From: an uncultured Lachnospiraceae bacterium
GTDB lineage: Bacteria > Bacillota > Clostridia > Lachnospirales > Lachnospiraceae
Length of the DNA stretch: 21,068 nt
Assembly: GCA_937965795.1 (NCBI GenBank)
Contig: CALCMD010000118.1
Span: 1-21,068, forward strand
Direction: 5' to 3'
Shown one piece after another: positions 14,439-21,068 of the stretch. Both the position numbers and the translations under genes were made by a program. The notes beneath the pieces are model-generated. The model did no database searches. It worked only from the letters and a program-made list of their open reading frames with translations, and had not been told where the DNA came from. Position 1 is the stretch's first letter; each line of letters begins with the position of its first letter.

Positions 14439-15248
14439 ATGAAAAAATGTATCAGTTGTTTGTTAATGGCAGTGATGGCGGTTGGTGTTTTTGCGGGCTG
14501 TGGAAAGAGCAGCGCCGGGGGAACCGTGTCCACGGATGGATCTACGTCTATGGAAAAAGTGATTGGCGCATTAGGCGAAGCTTTTGAACAGGAAAATTCG
14601 GGGGTAACATTTACCTATAACCCGACAGGTTCAGGCACAGGTATTCAGGCGGTTTCCGAAGGACGATGCGATATCGGACTTTCTTCCAGAAATCTGAAGG
14701 AGGAAGAGAAAGAACAGGGACTTACGGAAACAGTGCTTGCATATGACGGAATTGCAGTTATCGTTAATCCGGAGAATCCGGTGGAGGATTTAAGTATTGA
14801 AACGATCGGGAAAATTTACACCGGAGAAATTACAAACTGGAAGGACGCAGGAGGAAACGACGGGGAAATCGTTCTCATCGGCAGAGAGGCCGGGAGCGGG
14901 ACAAGAGACGGCTTTGAATCCATTACAAAAACAGAGGACTCCTGCACATACCGTCAGGAATTGACCTCGACGGGGGATGTGATTACGACCGTTGCAGGAA
15001 ACCCGAATGCTGTTGGCTATGCTTCTCTTGCTTCGGTATCCGACGCGGTAAAAGCCGTATCGGTCAATGGTGTGACGCCAGGAGAGGAAACCGTGAAAGA
15101 TGGCAGCTATATTGTGCAGCGTCCTTTTGTCCTGGTAACAAAGAAAGATCAGGAGCTTTCAGATACCGCCCGGAAGTTTTTCGATTACGTTACATCGAAT
15201 GATGCGGAGGAAATTATTTCTGAATCGGGAGTGGTTCCGGCAAATTAA
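14439..15248 (+). CDS. pstS: Phosphate ABC transporter substrate-binding lipoprotein PstS
   Basis: Captures phosphate outside the cell and delivers it to PstCA. The 269-residue product has a lipoprotein signal with lipobox FAGC (Cys21). Phosphate-binding blocks of the family are visible: STDGSTSMEKVI (31-42), PTGSGTGIQA (62-71), CDIGLSSRNLK (77-87) and REAGSGTRDGFE (149-160). I chose the ATG at MKKCISC because AAAGGAA (14424-14430) lies eight bases upstream; an ATG 24 bases earlier would add eight residues with a poorer site. It is the first gene of the pst operon. Confidence 0.95.
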   Translation: MKKCISCLLMAVMAVGVFAGCGKSSAGGTVSTDGSTSMEKVIGALGEAFEQENSGVTFTYNPTGSGTGIQAVSEGRCDIGLSSRNLKEEEKEQGLTETVLAYDGIAVIVNPENPVEDLSIETIGKIYTGEITNWKDAGGNDGEIVLIGREAGSGTRDGFESITKTEDSCTYRQELTSTGDVITTVAGNPNAVGYASLASVSDAVKAVSVNGVTPGEETVKDGSYIVQRPFVLVTKKDQELSDTARKFFDYVTSNDAEEIISESGVVPAN

Positions 15249-15260
15249 GGAGTTCAGGCG

Positions 15261-16130
15261 ATGAAGAATAAGAAAGATCTTTTTGAAAAATCAGTTCATG
15301 GCATATTTTTAATTCTTGGACTGATTACCGTAGGATGTGTCCTGCTGATTACCGTTTATCTGGTAATGGCAGGAATTCCTGCGATAAAGGAAATCGGCCT
15401 GTTCAAATTTTTGTTCGGAAAAACGTGGGAGTCGACGTCTTCCAATCCGTCCTATGGAATCTTGCCATTTATTCTTACCAGTATCTATGGAACGGCTGGA
15501 GCCATGATCATAGGCGTTCCCATAGGATTTCTGACGGCAGTATATTTGGCTAAAATTGCGTCAAAAAGGGTAAGAGAGACCATAGAAACGGCAGTAAGCC
15601 TTCTTTCGGGCATTCCATCTGTGGTATATGGATTGGTTGGAATGATGGTTCTTGTTCCCGGTATCCGTGTAATGTTTCATGTTGCAGATGGAGCAAGTCT
15701 TTTGGCGGCGATTATCGTCCTTGCGGTTATGATATTGCCGTCGATCATAAAGGTATCCATGACCGCGCTGGATGCGGTACCAAAAGAATATGAAGATGCT
15801 TCCCTTGCTTTGGGGGCGGCTCCGGTTGAAACCTTCTTTAAGGTTTCCGTACCGGCAGCGAAAAGTGGAATCGCGACGGCTGCCGTGCTGGGCATTGGCA
15901 GGGCGATTGGCGAGGCAATGGCTGTCATGATGGTATCGGGAAATGTGGCAAATATGCCGGGATTGTTTCAAAGCGTAAGGTTTTTGACAACGGCGGTGGC
16001 GAGCGAAATGTCATATTCAAGCGGGCTGCAAAGGGAAGCGCTGTTTTCAATCGCTCTGGTGCTGTTCCTGTTTCTTATGCTGATCAATGCGACACTTAAT
16101 TTTTTCTTAAAAGGAAAAAGAAAGGAGTAA
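15261..16130 (+). CDS. pstC: Phosphate ABC transporter permease PstC
   Basis: One of the two permeases forming the phosphate channel. The 289-residue protein has about six membrane segments: 14-38, 70-95, 110-135, 142-165, 208-228 and 262-285. The binding-protein-dependent permease loop that contacts PstB is seen at ASLALGAAPVETFFKVSVP, followed by GIGRAIGEAMAV. The WESTSSNPSYGILPF region is typical of PstC. AAGGAG overlaps the pstS stop, eight bases before the ATG. Confidence 0.95.
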   Translation: MKNKKDLFEKSVHGIFLILGLITVGCVLLITVYLVMAGIPAIKEIGLFKFLFGKTWESTSSNPSYGILPFILTSIYGTAGAMIIGVPIGFLTAVYLAKIASKRVRETIETAVSLLSGIPSVVYGLVGMMVLVPGIRVMFHVADGASLLAAIIVLAVMILPSIIKVSMTALDAVPKEYEDASLALGAAPVETFFKVSVPAAKSGIATAAVLGIGRAIGEAMAVMMVSGNVANMPGLFQSVRFLTTAVASEMSYSSGLQREALFSIALVLFLFLMLINATLNFFLKGKRKE

Positions 16131-16132
16131 CT

Positions 16133-16996
16133 GTGCAGGAACATAAAGTTTCAAAAGAACGGAAAATATACATCATGACGATGCGCGTGCTTATGTGGAT
16201 TTCTGCGGCGCTTACCTGCTCGCTGGCCGTATTTATGATTGCCTATGTATTTATAAAAGGAATTCCCAATATTTCATGGAAACTGCTGTCTGCAAAGCCG
16301 AGTTATTTATCCGGGGAAATAGGGATTCTGCCGGATGTTTTAAACACGGTCTATATTTTGGCAGCCGCCTTGCTGCTTGTGCTTCCATTGGGAGTCGGAG
16401 CGGCGATTTATCTGACTGAATATGCAAAAAACAAAAAGCTGGTCGGAATCATTGAATATGCGGCGGAAACGCTGTCCGGTATTCCGTCGGTTATTTACGG
16501 GCTCGTTGGAATGTTGTTTTTCTGCCAGTTCCTGAATATGAAAACATCTCTTTTGGCAGGCGCGCTGACACTGGTGATTATGAACCTGCCGACCATGATG
16601 CGGACAGCGCAGGAAAGTTTAAAAACCGTACCGCAAAGCTATCGTGAGGGCGCTTTTGGCCTGGGGGCGGGAAAATGGCGTGTCATTCGTACCGTTGTAC
16701 TTCCCGGCTGTGTGGAGGGAGTGATCACAGGCTGTATCTTATCAGCAGGCCGGATTTTGGGCGAATCAGCGGCGCTGCTTTTTACGGCAGGATTTGCCCA
16801 TGCGTTAAATGGAGTGATAGAGGGACTTTTAAGTTCAGGCGCTACCCTTACGGTCGCGTTATATGTATACGCAAAGGAACAGGGGGAATTCGGCATAGCG
16901 TTTGCGATAGCGGCCATTTTGATGCTTCTTACATTGCTTATCAATTTATCCGCAGGATTAGTGGAAAAATACTTTAAGAAAAGGAGAACGGTATGA
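16133..16996 (+). CDS. pstA: Phosphate ABC transporter permease PstA
   Basis: The partner permease of PstC, 287 residues with about six membrane segments (first at 18-40). YAAETLSGIPSVIYGLVGM and the cytoplasmic loop GAFGLGAGKWRVIRTVVLP followed by GRILGESAALLFTAG are PstA hallmarks. The start is GTG, two bases after the pstC stop, with AAAGGAG (16121-16127) five bases upstream; a later ATG at codon 15 has no better site. Its stop overlaps the pstB start by four bases. Confidence 0.94.
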   Translation: MQEHKVSKERKIYIMTMRVLMWISAALTCSLAVFMIAYVFIKGIPNISWKLLSAKPSYLSGEIGILPDVLNTVYILAAALLLVLPLGVGAAIYLTEYAKNKKLVGIIEYAAETLSGIPSVIYGLVGMLFFCQFLNMKTSLLAGALTLVIMNLPTMMRTAQESLKTVPQSYREGAFGLGAGKWRVIRTVVLPGCVEGVITGCILSAGRILGESAALLFTAGFAHALNGVIEGLLSSGATLTVALYVYAKEQGEFGIAFAIAAILMLLTLLINLSAGLVEKYFKKRRTV

Positions 16997-17748
16997 GCAA
17001 TATAATAACCGTAAAAAATATGTGCCTGTGGTATGGAGAGCATAAGGCGCTTACAGATATCAATATAGACGTTCCCGAAAAAAGCATTACAGCGTTGATC
17101 GGTCCGTCAGGCTGTGGAAAGTCCACGTTTTTGAAGAGCCTTAATCGCATGAATGACTTAATACAGGGGGTAAAGATAACAGGAGATATCCGCTATAAGG
17201 GCAGCGATATTTTCGACCCGTTCATTGATGTAAACGAGCTTCGCAGGGAAGTCGGAATGGTTTTTCAAAAGCCGAATCCTTTTCCAATGAGCATTTACGA
17301 TAATATTGCTTATGGCCCCCGCATTCATGGAATAAAAAGTAAGGCGAAGCTTGATTATATTGTAGAACAGTCCCTGATAGATGCTGCAATATGGGATGAG
17401 GTCAAAGACCGTTTAAAGAAAAACGCGCTTGGTTTGTCCGGCGGTCAGCAGCAAAGGCTCTGCATCGCAAGAGCCCTGGCGGTGAAGCCTGCGGTTCTTC
17501 TTATGGATGAGCCTACATCGGCGCTGGACCCGATTTCCACGTCTAAAATTGAGGAGCTTAGTATGAAGTTAAAGGAGCATTACACGATCCTTATGGTGAC
17601 GCACAATATGCAGCAGGCAGCCCGAATCTCTGATCGGACGGCATTTTTCCTCCTGGGCGAGCTGGTCGAGTACAAAGATACGGCAACTCTGTTTTCTACC
17701 CCGAAGGATAAGAGGACAGAAGATTATATTACAGGGAGGTTTGGATAA
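16993..17748 (+). CDS. pstB: Phosphate ABC transporter ATPase PstB
   Basis: Hydrolyses ATP to drive phosphate import through PstCA. The 251-residue protein has Walker A GPSGCGKS (37-44), the PstB-specific VFQKPNPFPMSIYDN (90-104), signature LSGGQ (148-152), Walker B VLLMDE (168-173) followed by PTSALDP, and switch THNMQQA. The start overlaps pstA as ATGA and has AGGAG (16982-16986) upstream, so the two are translationally coupled. Confidence 0.97.
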   Translation: MSNIITVKNMCLWYGEHKALTDINIDVPEKSITALIGPSGCGKSTFLKSLNRMNDLIQGVKITGDIRYKGSDIFDPFIDVNELRREVGMVFQKPNPFPMSIYDNIAYGPRIHGIKSKAKLDYIVEQSLIDAAIWDEVKDRLKKNALGLSGGQQQRLCIARALAVKPAVLLMDEPTSALDPISTSKIEELSMKLKEHYTILMVTHNMQQAARISDRTAFFLLGELVEYKDTATLFSTPKDKRTEDYITGRFG

Positions 17749-18392
17749 TGAGAAGGAGGTTCGATGAACAGCTTGCGCTTTTAAATAAAGATATGATTGA
17801 AATGGGCGCTCTCTGTGAAGAGATCATTCTTAAGGTGCTGAAAGCATTGATAGAGGAGGATACGAAGCTTTTCGATGGAATTTCTTCCCTGGGAGCCGAG
17901 ATTGACCAGAAAGAGCGAACCATAGAAACGTTCTGCCTGAAGCTTTTGTTACAGCAGCAGCCGGTAGCAAAAGATTTAAGGCAGATTTCCGCAGCGCTTA
18001 AAATAATTACGGATATGGAACGGATTGGCGACCAGGCTGAAGATATTGCCGAAATCGCGCCTTTTGTCACAAACCGGCCGGAAGCTGTGGGCGCTCTTTT
18101 GCGGGAAATGGCGGAAGCAAGCATCAAAATGGTGACGGAGAGCGTAGATGCGTTTGTTGACCAGGACGTAAATCTGGCAGAAAAAGTCGTCGCAGACGAT
18201 GATCTTGTGGATCATTATTTTATACGGATCAAGCAGGCGTTGATTCGGGAAATTATCAATCATCCAGGAGAGGGCGAATGCTCCATCGACCTGCTGATGA
18301 TTGCCAAGTATTTTGAACGAATCGGCGATCATGCGGCAAACATTGCAGAATGGGTCGTGTTTTCCGTGACGGGTGCGCATAAGGAGGGCTAA
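17748..18392 (+). CDS. phoU: Phosphate signalling protein PhoU
   Basis: PhoU reports the state of the Pst transporter to PhoR and restrains phosphate uptake. The 214-residue product has two three-helix repeats. Each carries the metal-binding E/DxxxD-type helix: ITDMERIGDQAEDIAE in the first (about 86-101) and AKYFERIGDHAANIAEW in the second (about 186-202). Length is typical. The ATG shares one base with the pstB stop. It sits between pstB and the two-component genes, which fits its role as link between them. Confidence 0.96.
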   Translation: MRRRFDEQLALLNKDMIEMGALCEEIILKVLKALIEEDTKLFDGISSLGAEIDQKERTIETFCLKLLLQQQPVAKDLRQISAALKIITDMERIGDQAEDIAEIAPFVTNRPEAVGALLREMAEASIKMVTESVDAFVDQDVNLAEKVVADDDLVDHYFIRIKQALIREIINHPGEGECSIDLLMIAKYFERIGDHAANIAEWVVFSVTGAHKEG

Positions 18393-18395
18393 AGC

Positions 18396-19070
18396 ATGAT
18401 TTGGTGCGTAGAAGATGACACCAGTATAAGAGATATTGAGGTTTACGCCCTACAGTCTACAGGGTTTGAAGCAAAGGGATTTCAGGATGGAGATTCCTTT
18501 TGGCAGGAACTTCATAAGGAAAAGCCTGAGCTTGTTGTGCTGGATCTTATGCTTCCCGGAATGGACGGAATTACCATTCTGAAGAAAATGAAAGAATATG
18601 CGGAATTCAGGGACATTCCTGTTATCTTAGCGACAGCAAAAGGGGAAGAGTACGATAAAATACAGGGGTTGGACTTGGGAGCTGACTATTATCTGGTAAA
18701 GCCTTTTGGAGTTATGGAGCTGGTCTCCTGTGTAAAGGCGGTGTTAAGAAGATACCAGCCGAAAAGAGTCGATCATCTTCTCAAGACTGGAGAGCTAATT
18801 GTGAATTTAGATGAGCATACGGTAACCGCAGATGGCAGGCGTATCTTGCTTACCTATAAAGAATTTGAAATTCTGAAATTATTTCTTTCCCATCCGGGAA
18901 TCGTATATACAAGAGACCAGCTTTTGCGTGCTATCTGGGAAACGGAATATTACGGTGAAACGAGGACGGTGGACATGCACATCCGCACGCTCAGACAAAA
19001 ACTTGGAGCTTATGGAGGAATCATAGAAACCGTGAGAGGCGTTGGATACCGTCTGGAGGTGAAAGAATGA
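18396..19070 (+). CDS. phoP: OmpR-family phosphate response regulator (PhoP/PhoB-like)
   Basis: A 224-residue response regulator. The receiver domain (1-118) has acidic pocket EDD (6-8), phospho-acceptor Asp50 in VVLDLMLPGMDG, Thr80 and Lys102 in VKPF. The winged-helix DNA-binding domain (about 125-222) contains LTYKEFEILKLFLSHPG, the recognition region TRTVDMHIRTLRQKLG and the closing VRGVGYRLE. Its position after phoU and before phoR supports a phosphate role; by sequence alone many OmpR regulators look alike. AAGGAGG (18381-18387) lies at the end of phoU. The stop overlaps phoR by four bases. Confidence 0.92.
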   Translation: MIWCVEDDTSIRDIEVYALQSTGFEAKGFQDGDSFWQELHKEKPELVVLDLMLPGMDGITILKKMKEYAEFRDIPVILATAKGEEYDKIQGLDLGADYYLVKPFGVMELVSCVKAVLRRYQPKRVDHLLKTGELIVNLDEHTVTADGRRILLTYKEFEILKLFLSHPGIVYTRDQLLRAIWETEYYGETRTVDMHIRTLRQKLGAYGGIIETVRGVGYRLEVKE

Positions 19071-20725
19071 CGAGAAAAATATTTCATTCCATTCTTGCTG
19101 TAGCAGGCTCTATTTTGCTTGCGAGCATAGTGATTATCATGGGCTGTTTATATAGCTATTTTGAGGACCTGAGGGAAAACGCATTAAAAGATGAGATGGA
19201 GCTTTTAGCAGCCGCAGTAGAAGACAGAGGGATTCCTTATTTGGAGAAGGTTCCGTCTGATCATTACCGCATTACCTGGATTGCAGAGGATGGAACGGTT
19301 CTGTATGATACGGCTACAGGCGGGGAAAATCATGAGAATCACCTGGAGCGTGAAGAGGTGAAACGTGCATTGGAAACAGGGGAAGGCAGGAGTAACCGTT
19401 ATTCGGATACAATGCTTGAAAAGACCATGTATTATGCAAAACACATGAAAGACGGAACAGTATTACGAATTTCCGCAAGCAGCGCAACGGTGGGATTGCT
19501 GGTTTTGGGAATGCTACAGCCGATTTTTATCGTTGTTGCGATTGCACTCGTGATGTCGGGCATTTTGGCCGGGAGATTGTCGAAACGAATTGTAAAGCCA
19601 TTAAACAGCCTGGATTTAGAAAACCCATTGGGCAACGAGACTTACGAGGAAATTTCTCCTCTCTTAAACCGCATTCACAGGCAAAATAGTAAAATCCAGG
19701 CACAATTCAAGGAGCTTCAGCAAAGGGCGGCGGAATTTGCACAGATTACAGCCTGTATGAATGAGGGGCTTGTTCTCATGGATAAAAATGGGATCATATT
19801 AAGCATGAATCCGGCCGCAGATAAGATTTTTTCCTTAAACCAGAGCAGTGTTGGGAAAGATTTCCTGACCGTTTACCGCGGCCATGAAATGAGTTTGTGT
19901 ATGAAAAGGGCGGCAGAATCCGGGCACAGTGAAATACAGCAGTCGAGATTTGGCCGCGAGTATCAGTTCGCCGTCAGCCGTATAGAATCTGAAGGCGAAG
20001 TCATGGGAGCAGTTTTGCTGATCTTTGACGTCACCGAAAAAGTCCTTGCAGAACGAAACAGGCGTGAATTTACGGCAAATGTTTCCCATGAACTGAAAAC
20101 GCCGCTCCAGGGGATTATTGGCAGCGCAGAGCTGATCGAAAACGGCATGGTGCGGCAGGAGGATCTTCCACGCTTTATCGGGCACATTCGGAAAGAAGCA
20201 TTGAGGCTCGTGACTCTGGTGAGCGACATTATCAGGCTTTCACAGCTTGATGAGAAAGCGGAGCTTGAAAAAGAAAACATTGATCTATTGGAAATAGCAG
20301 AACAGGTCTTGGAAAGCCTGCGTGTGATTGCGGAAGAAAAAAATGTTACGATGCAAATAAGCGGCGATGCCACGGAGATTTTTGGAGTTAGGAAACTTTT
20401 GTACGATATCGTATACAATTTATGCGATAATGCGGTCAAATATAATAGGGATGGCGGGACCGTGGAATTGCGGATTGACAATCATGGAAAGAAAGTAGTT
20501 TTGACGGTTTCGGATACGGGGATCGGAATACCGAAGGAGCATAGGAACAGAGTGTTTGAGCGCTTTTACCGGGTGGATAAAAGCCATTCCAAAGAGAGCG
20601 GCGGAACGGGACTTGGGCTGTCCATAGTAAAACATGCGGTGGCATATCATCAGGGGACCATCCATATGCAAAGTGAAGTTGGGAAAGGAACGGAGATCAG
20701 GATTGAACTTCCCGCTTTCCCTTAG
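19067..20725 (+). CDS. phoR: Phosphate sensor histidine kinase PhoR-like
   Basis: The 552-residue membrane kinase has TM1 at about 9-29, an extracytoplasmic loop (about 30-143), TM2 at about 144-168, a HAMP-like linker (RIVKPLNSL onwards), a PAS domain (about 223-325), a dimerisation helix with phospho-acceptor His341 in VSHELKTPLQG, and an ATPase domain with N box NLCDNAVKYN (451-460), G1 DTGIGIP (483-489), F box FERFYR (497-502) and G2 GGTGLGLS (512-519). It presumably phosphorylates the overlapping response regulator when phosphate is scarce. GGAGGT (19055-19060) precedes the ATG. The end is only 23 bases from antisense recombinase remnants, and no terminator is visible after it. Confidence 0.94.
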   Translation: MTRKIFHSILAVAGSILLASIVIIMGCLYSYFEDLRENALKDEMELLAAAVEDRGIPYLEKVPSDHYRITWIAEDGTVLYDTATGGENHENHLEREEVKRALETGEGRSNRYSDTMLEKTMYYAKHMKDGTVLRISASSATVGLLVLGMLQPIFIVVAIALVMSGILAGRLSKRIVKPLNSLDLENPLGNETYEEISPLLNRIHRQNSKIQAQFKELQQRAAEFAQITACMNEGLVLMDKNGIILSMNPAADKIFSLNQSSVGKDFLTVYRGHEMSLCMKRAAESGHSEIQQSRFGREYQFAVSRIESEGEVMGAVLLIFDVTEKVLAERNRREFTANVSHELKTPLQGIIGSAELIENGMVRQEDLPRFIGHIRKEALRLVTLVSDIIRLSQLDEKAELEKENIDLLEIAEQVLESLRVIAEEKNVTMQISGDATEIFGVRKLLYDIVYNLCDNAVKYNRDGGTVELRIDNHGKKVVLTVSDTGIGIPKEHRNRVFERFYRVDKSHSKESGGTGLGLSIVKHAVAYHQGTIHMQSEVGKGTEIRIELPAFP

Positions 20726-20747
20726 TTAAGGATATGCCCTCTATTTA

Positions 20748-20870
20748 TCAGTCTAGTTTTCTGATGAATCGGTAGTATATCTTAATTTTCTGTATTCTTT
20801 CGTTATCCTTATTTGTTGTTGCTTCATGTATGAGGATTTTTTCTATCATTGCATTTAATAACGGTTTATA
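20748..20870 (-). pseudogene. Remnant of the C-terminus of a large serine recombinase (DUF4368 type)
   Basis: On the minus strand one frame reads YKPLLNAMIEKILIHE then about 12 charged residues, then RIQKIKIYYRFI and a stop (TGA at 20750-20748). This matches the tail of TnpX/TndX-like serine recombinases, which end in LLNxLIEKIxVHE...KxxKIxIYYxFIGxI. Upstream in that frame a TGA (20873-20871) interrupts, and I cannot follow the recombinase further, so only about 40 codons are left. The catalytic N-terminal resolvase domain is absent from the window. It could instead be the 3' end of a gene broken by a frameshift continuing beyond the window. Confidence 0.6.
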
Positions 20871-21028
20871 TCACGCCGTGTAAAAAGCGGTTTTACCTTG
20901 TAAATACAGCGTTTTATACTTGTTAGTGTATATTTGTCTCTTGTTTTTTGTGTCCCCCTTGTTAGATAATGGGGCTTATACAGCTCGCCACAGGCTTGCG
21001 CAACTGCCGGAGTGGGGAGTGTCGCAAA

Positions 21029-21048
21029 ATAACTGATTAGTCAGTTAT
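21029..21048. repeat. Inverted repeat with 8-bp arms
   Basis: ATAACTGA (21029-21036) and TCAGTTAT (21041-21048) are perfect arms around TTAG. It lies in GC-rich non-coding sequence next to a second inverted repeat, in the stretch associated with the recombinase remnant. Confidence 0.75.
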
Positions 21049-21050
21049 GG

Positions 21051-21067
21051 AGCGAGGCTCCCTCGCT
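21051..21067. repeat. Inverted repeat at the window end
   Basis: AGCGAGG (21051-21057) pairs with CCTCGCT (21061-21067) around CTC, two bases after the previous inverted repeat. It could be a terminator stem or part of a transfer or recombination site; the sequence beyond is not in the window. Confidence 0.65.
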
Positions 21068-21068
21068 T

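Overview
The window looks like chromosomal DNA of a low-to-mid-GC Gram-positive anaerobe, most likely a clostridial gut bacterium near Lachnospiraceae. This rests on strong AGGAGG-type ribosome binding sites, consensus TTGACA/TATAAT promoters, lipobox-type lipoproteins, a secreted multidomain GH2 glycosidase with FIVAR and LRR_5-like modules, the Firmicute gene order ecfA1-ecfA2-ecfT-truA ... rplM-rpsI, and a pst-phoU-phoPR operon. The taxonomy is an inference; no 16S sequence is present.

Layout. (1) 1-220: the last bases of a 23S rRNA, a spacer hairpin, tRNA-Asn(GTT) and an intrinsic terminator, with no 5S rRNA between the 23S and the terminator. (2) 290-6005: two exported proteins, each with its own promoter. 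The first is a lipoprotein with three Ltp-type repeats; the second is a 1548-residue GH2 glycosidase with a structured 5' leader. A terminator usable from both sides follows. (3) 6022-7589: a cyclophilin on the minus strand, divergent from a two-domain GNAT acetyltransferase. (4) 7662-10911: ecfA1, ecfA2, ecfT (energizing module of an ECF vitamin transporter) and truA, tightly packed. (5) 10912-12983: two poorly characterised genes sit between truA and rplM, which are usually adjacent in Firmicutes. One is a small protein with a sigma-region-4-like C-terminus. The other is a proline-rich single-pass membrane protein whose leader contains an intrinsic terminator. (6) 13060-14090: promoter, structured leader, rplM, rpsI (TTG start) and terminator. 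(7) 14335-20725: a complete phosphate-starvation operon, pstS-pstC-pstA-pstB-phoU-phoP-phoR, preceded by a periodic array of TTTACA-like hexamers that fits a Pho box. (8) 20726-21068: a decayed C-terminal scrap of a large serine recombinase (DUF4368 type, minus strand) and two consecutive inverted repeats, suggesting the edge or scar of a mobile element just after phoR.

How the genes work together. PstS captures phosphate, PstCAB imports it, PhoU and PhoR relay the phosphate state, and PhoP probably acts at the hexamer array to control the same operon. EcfA1/A2/T power substrate-binding S components encoded elsewhere. I did not find a clearly new multi-gene system. The best candidates for a second look are the two-gene insertion at the truA/rplM junction with its attenuator-like leader, the alternative hairpins in the GH2 leader, the Ltp-repeat lipoprotein beside a tRNA gene, and the recombinase remnant at the right end.
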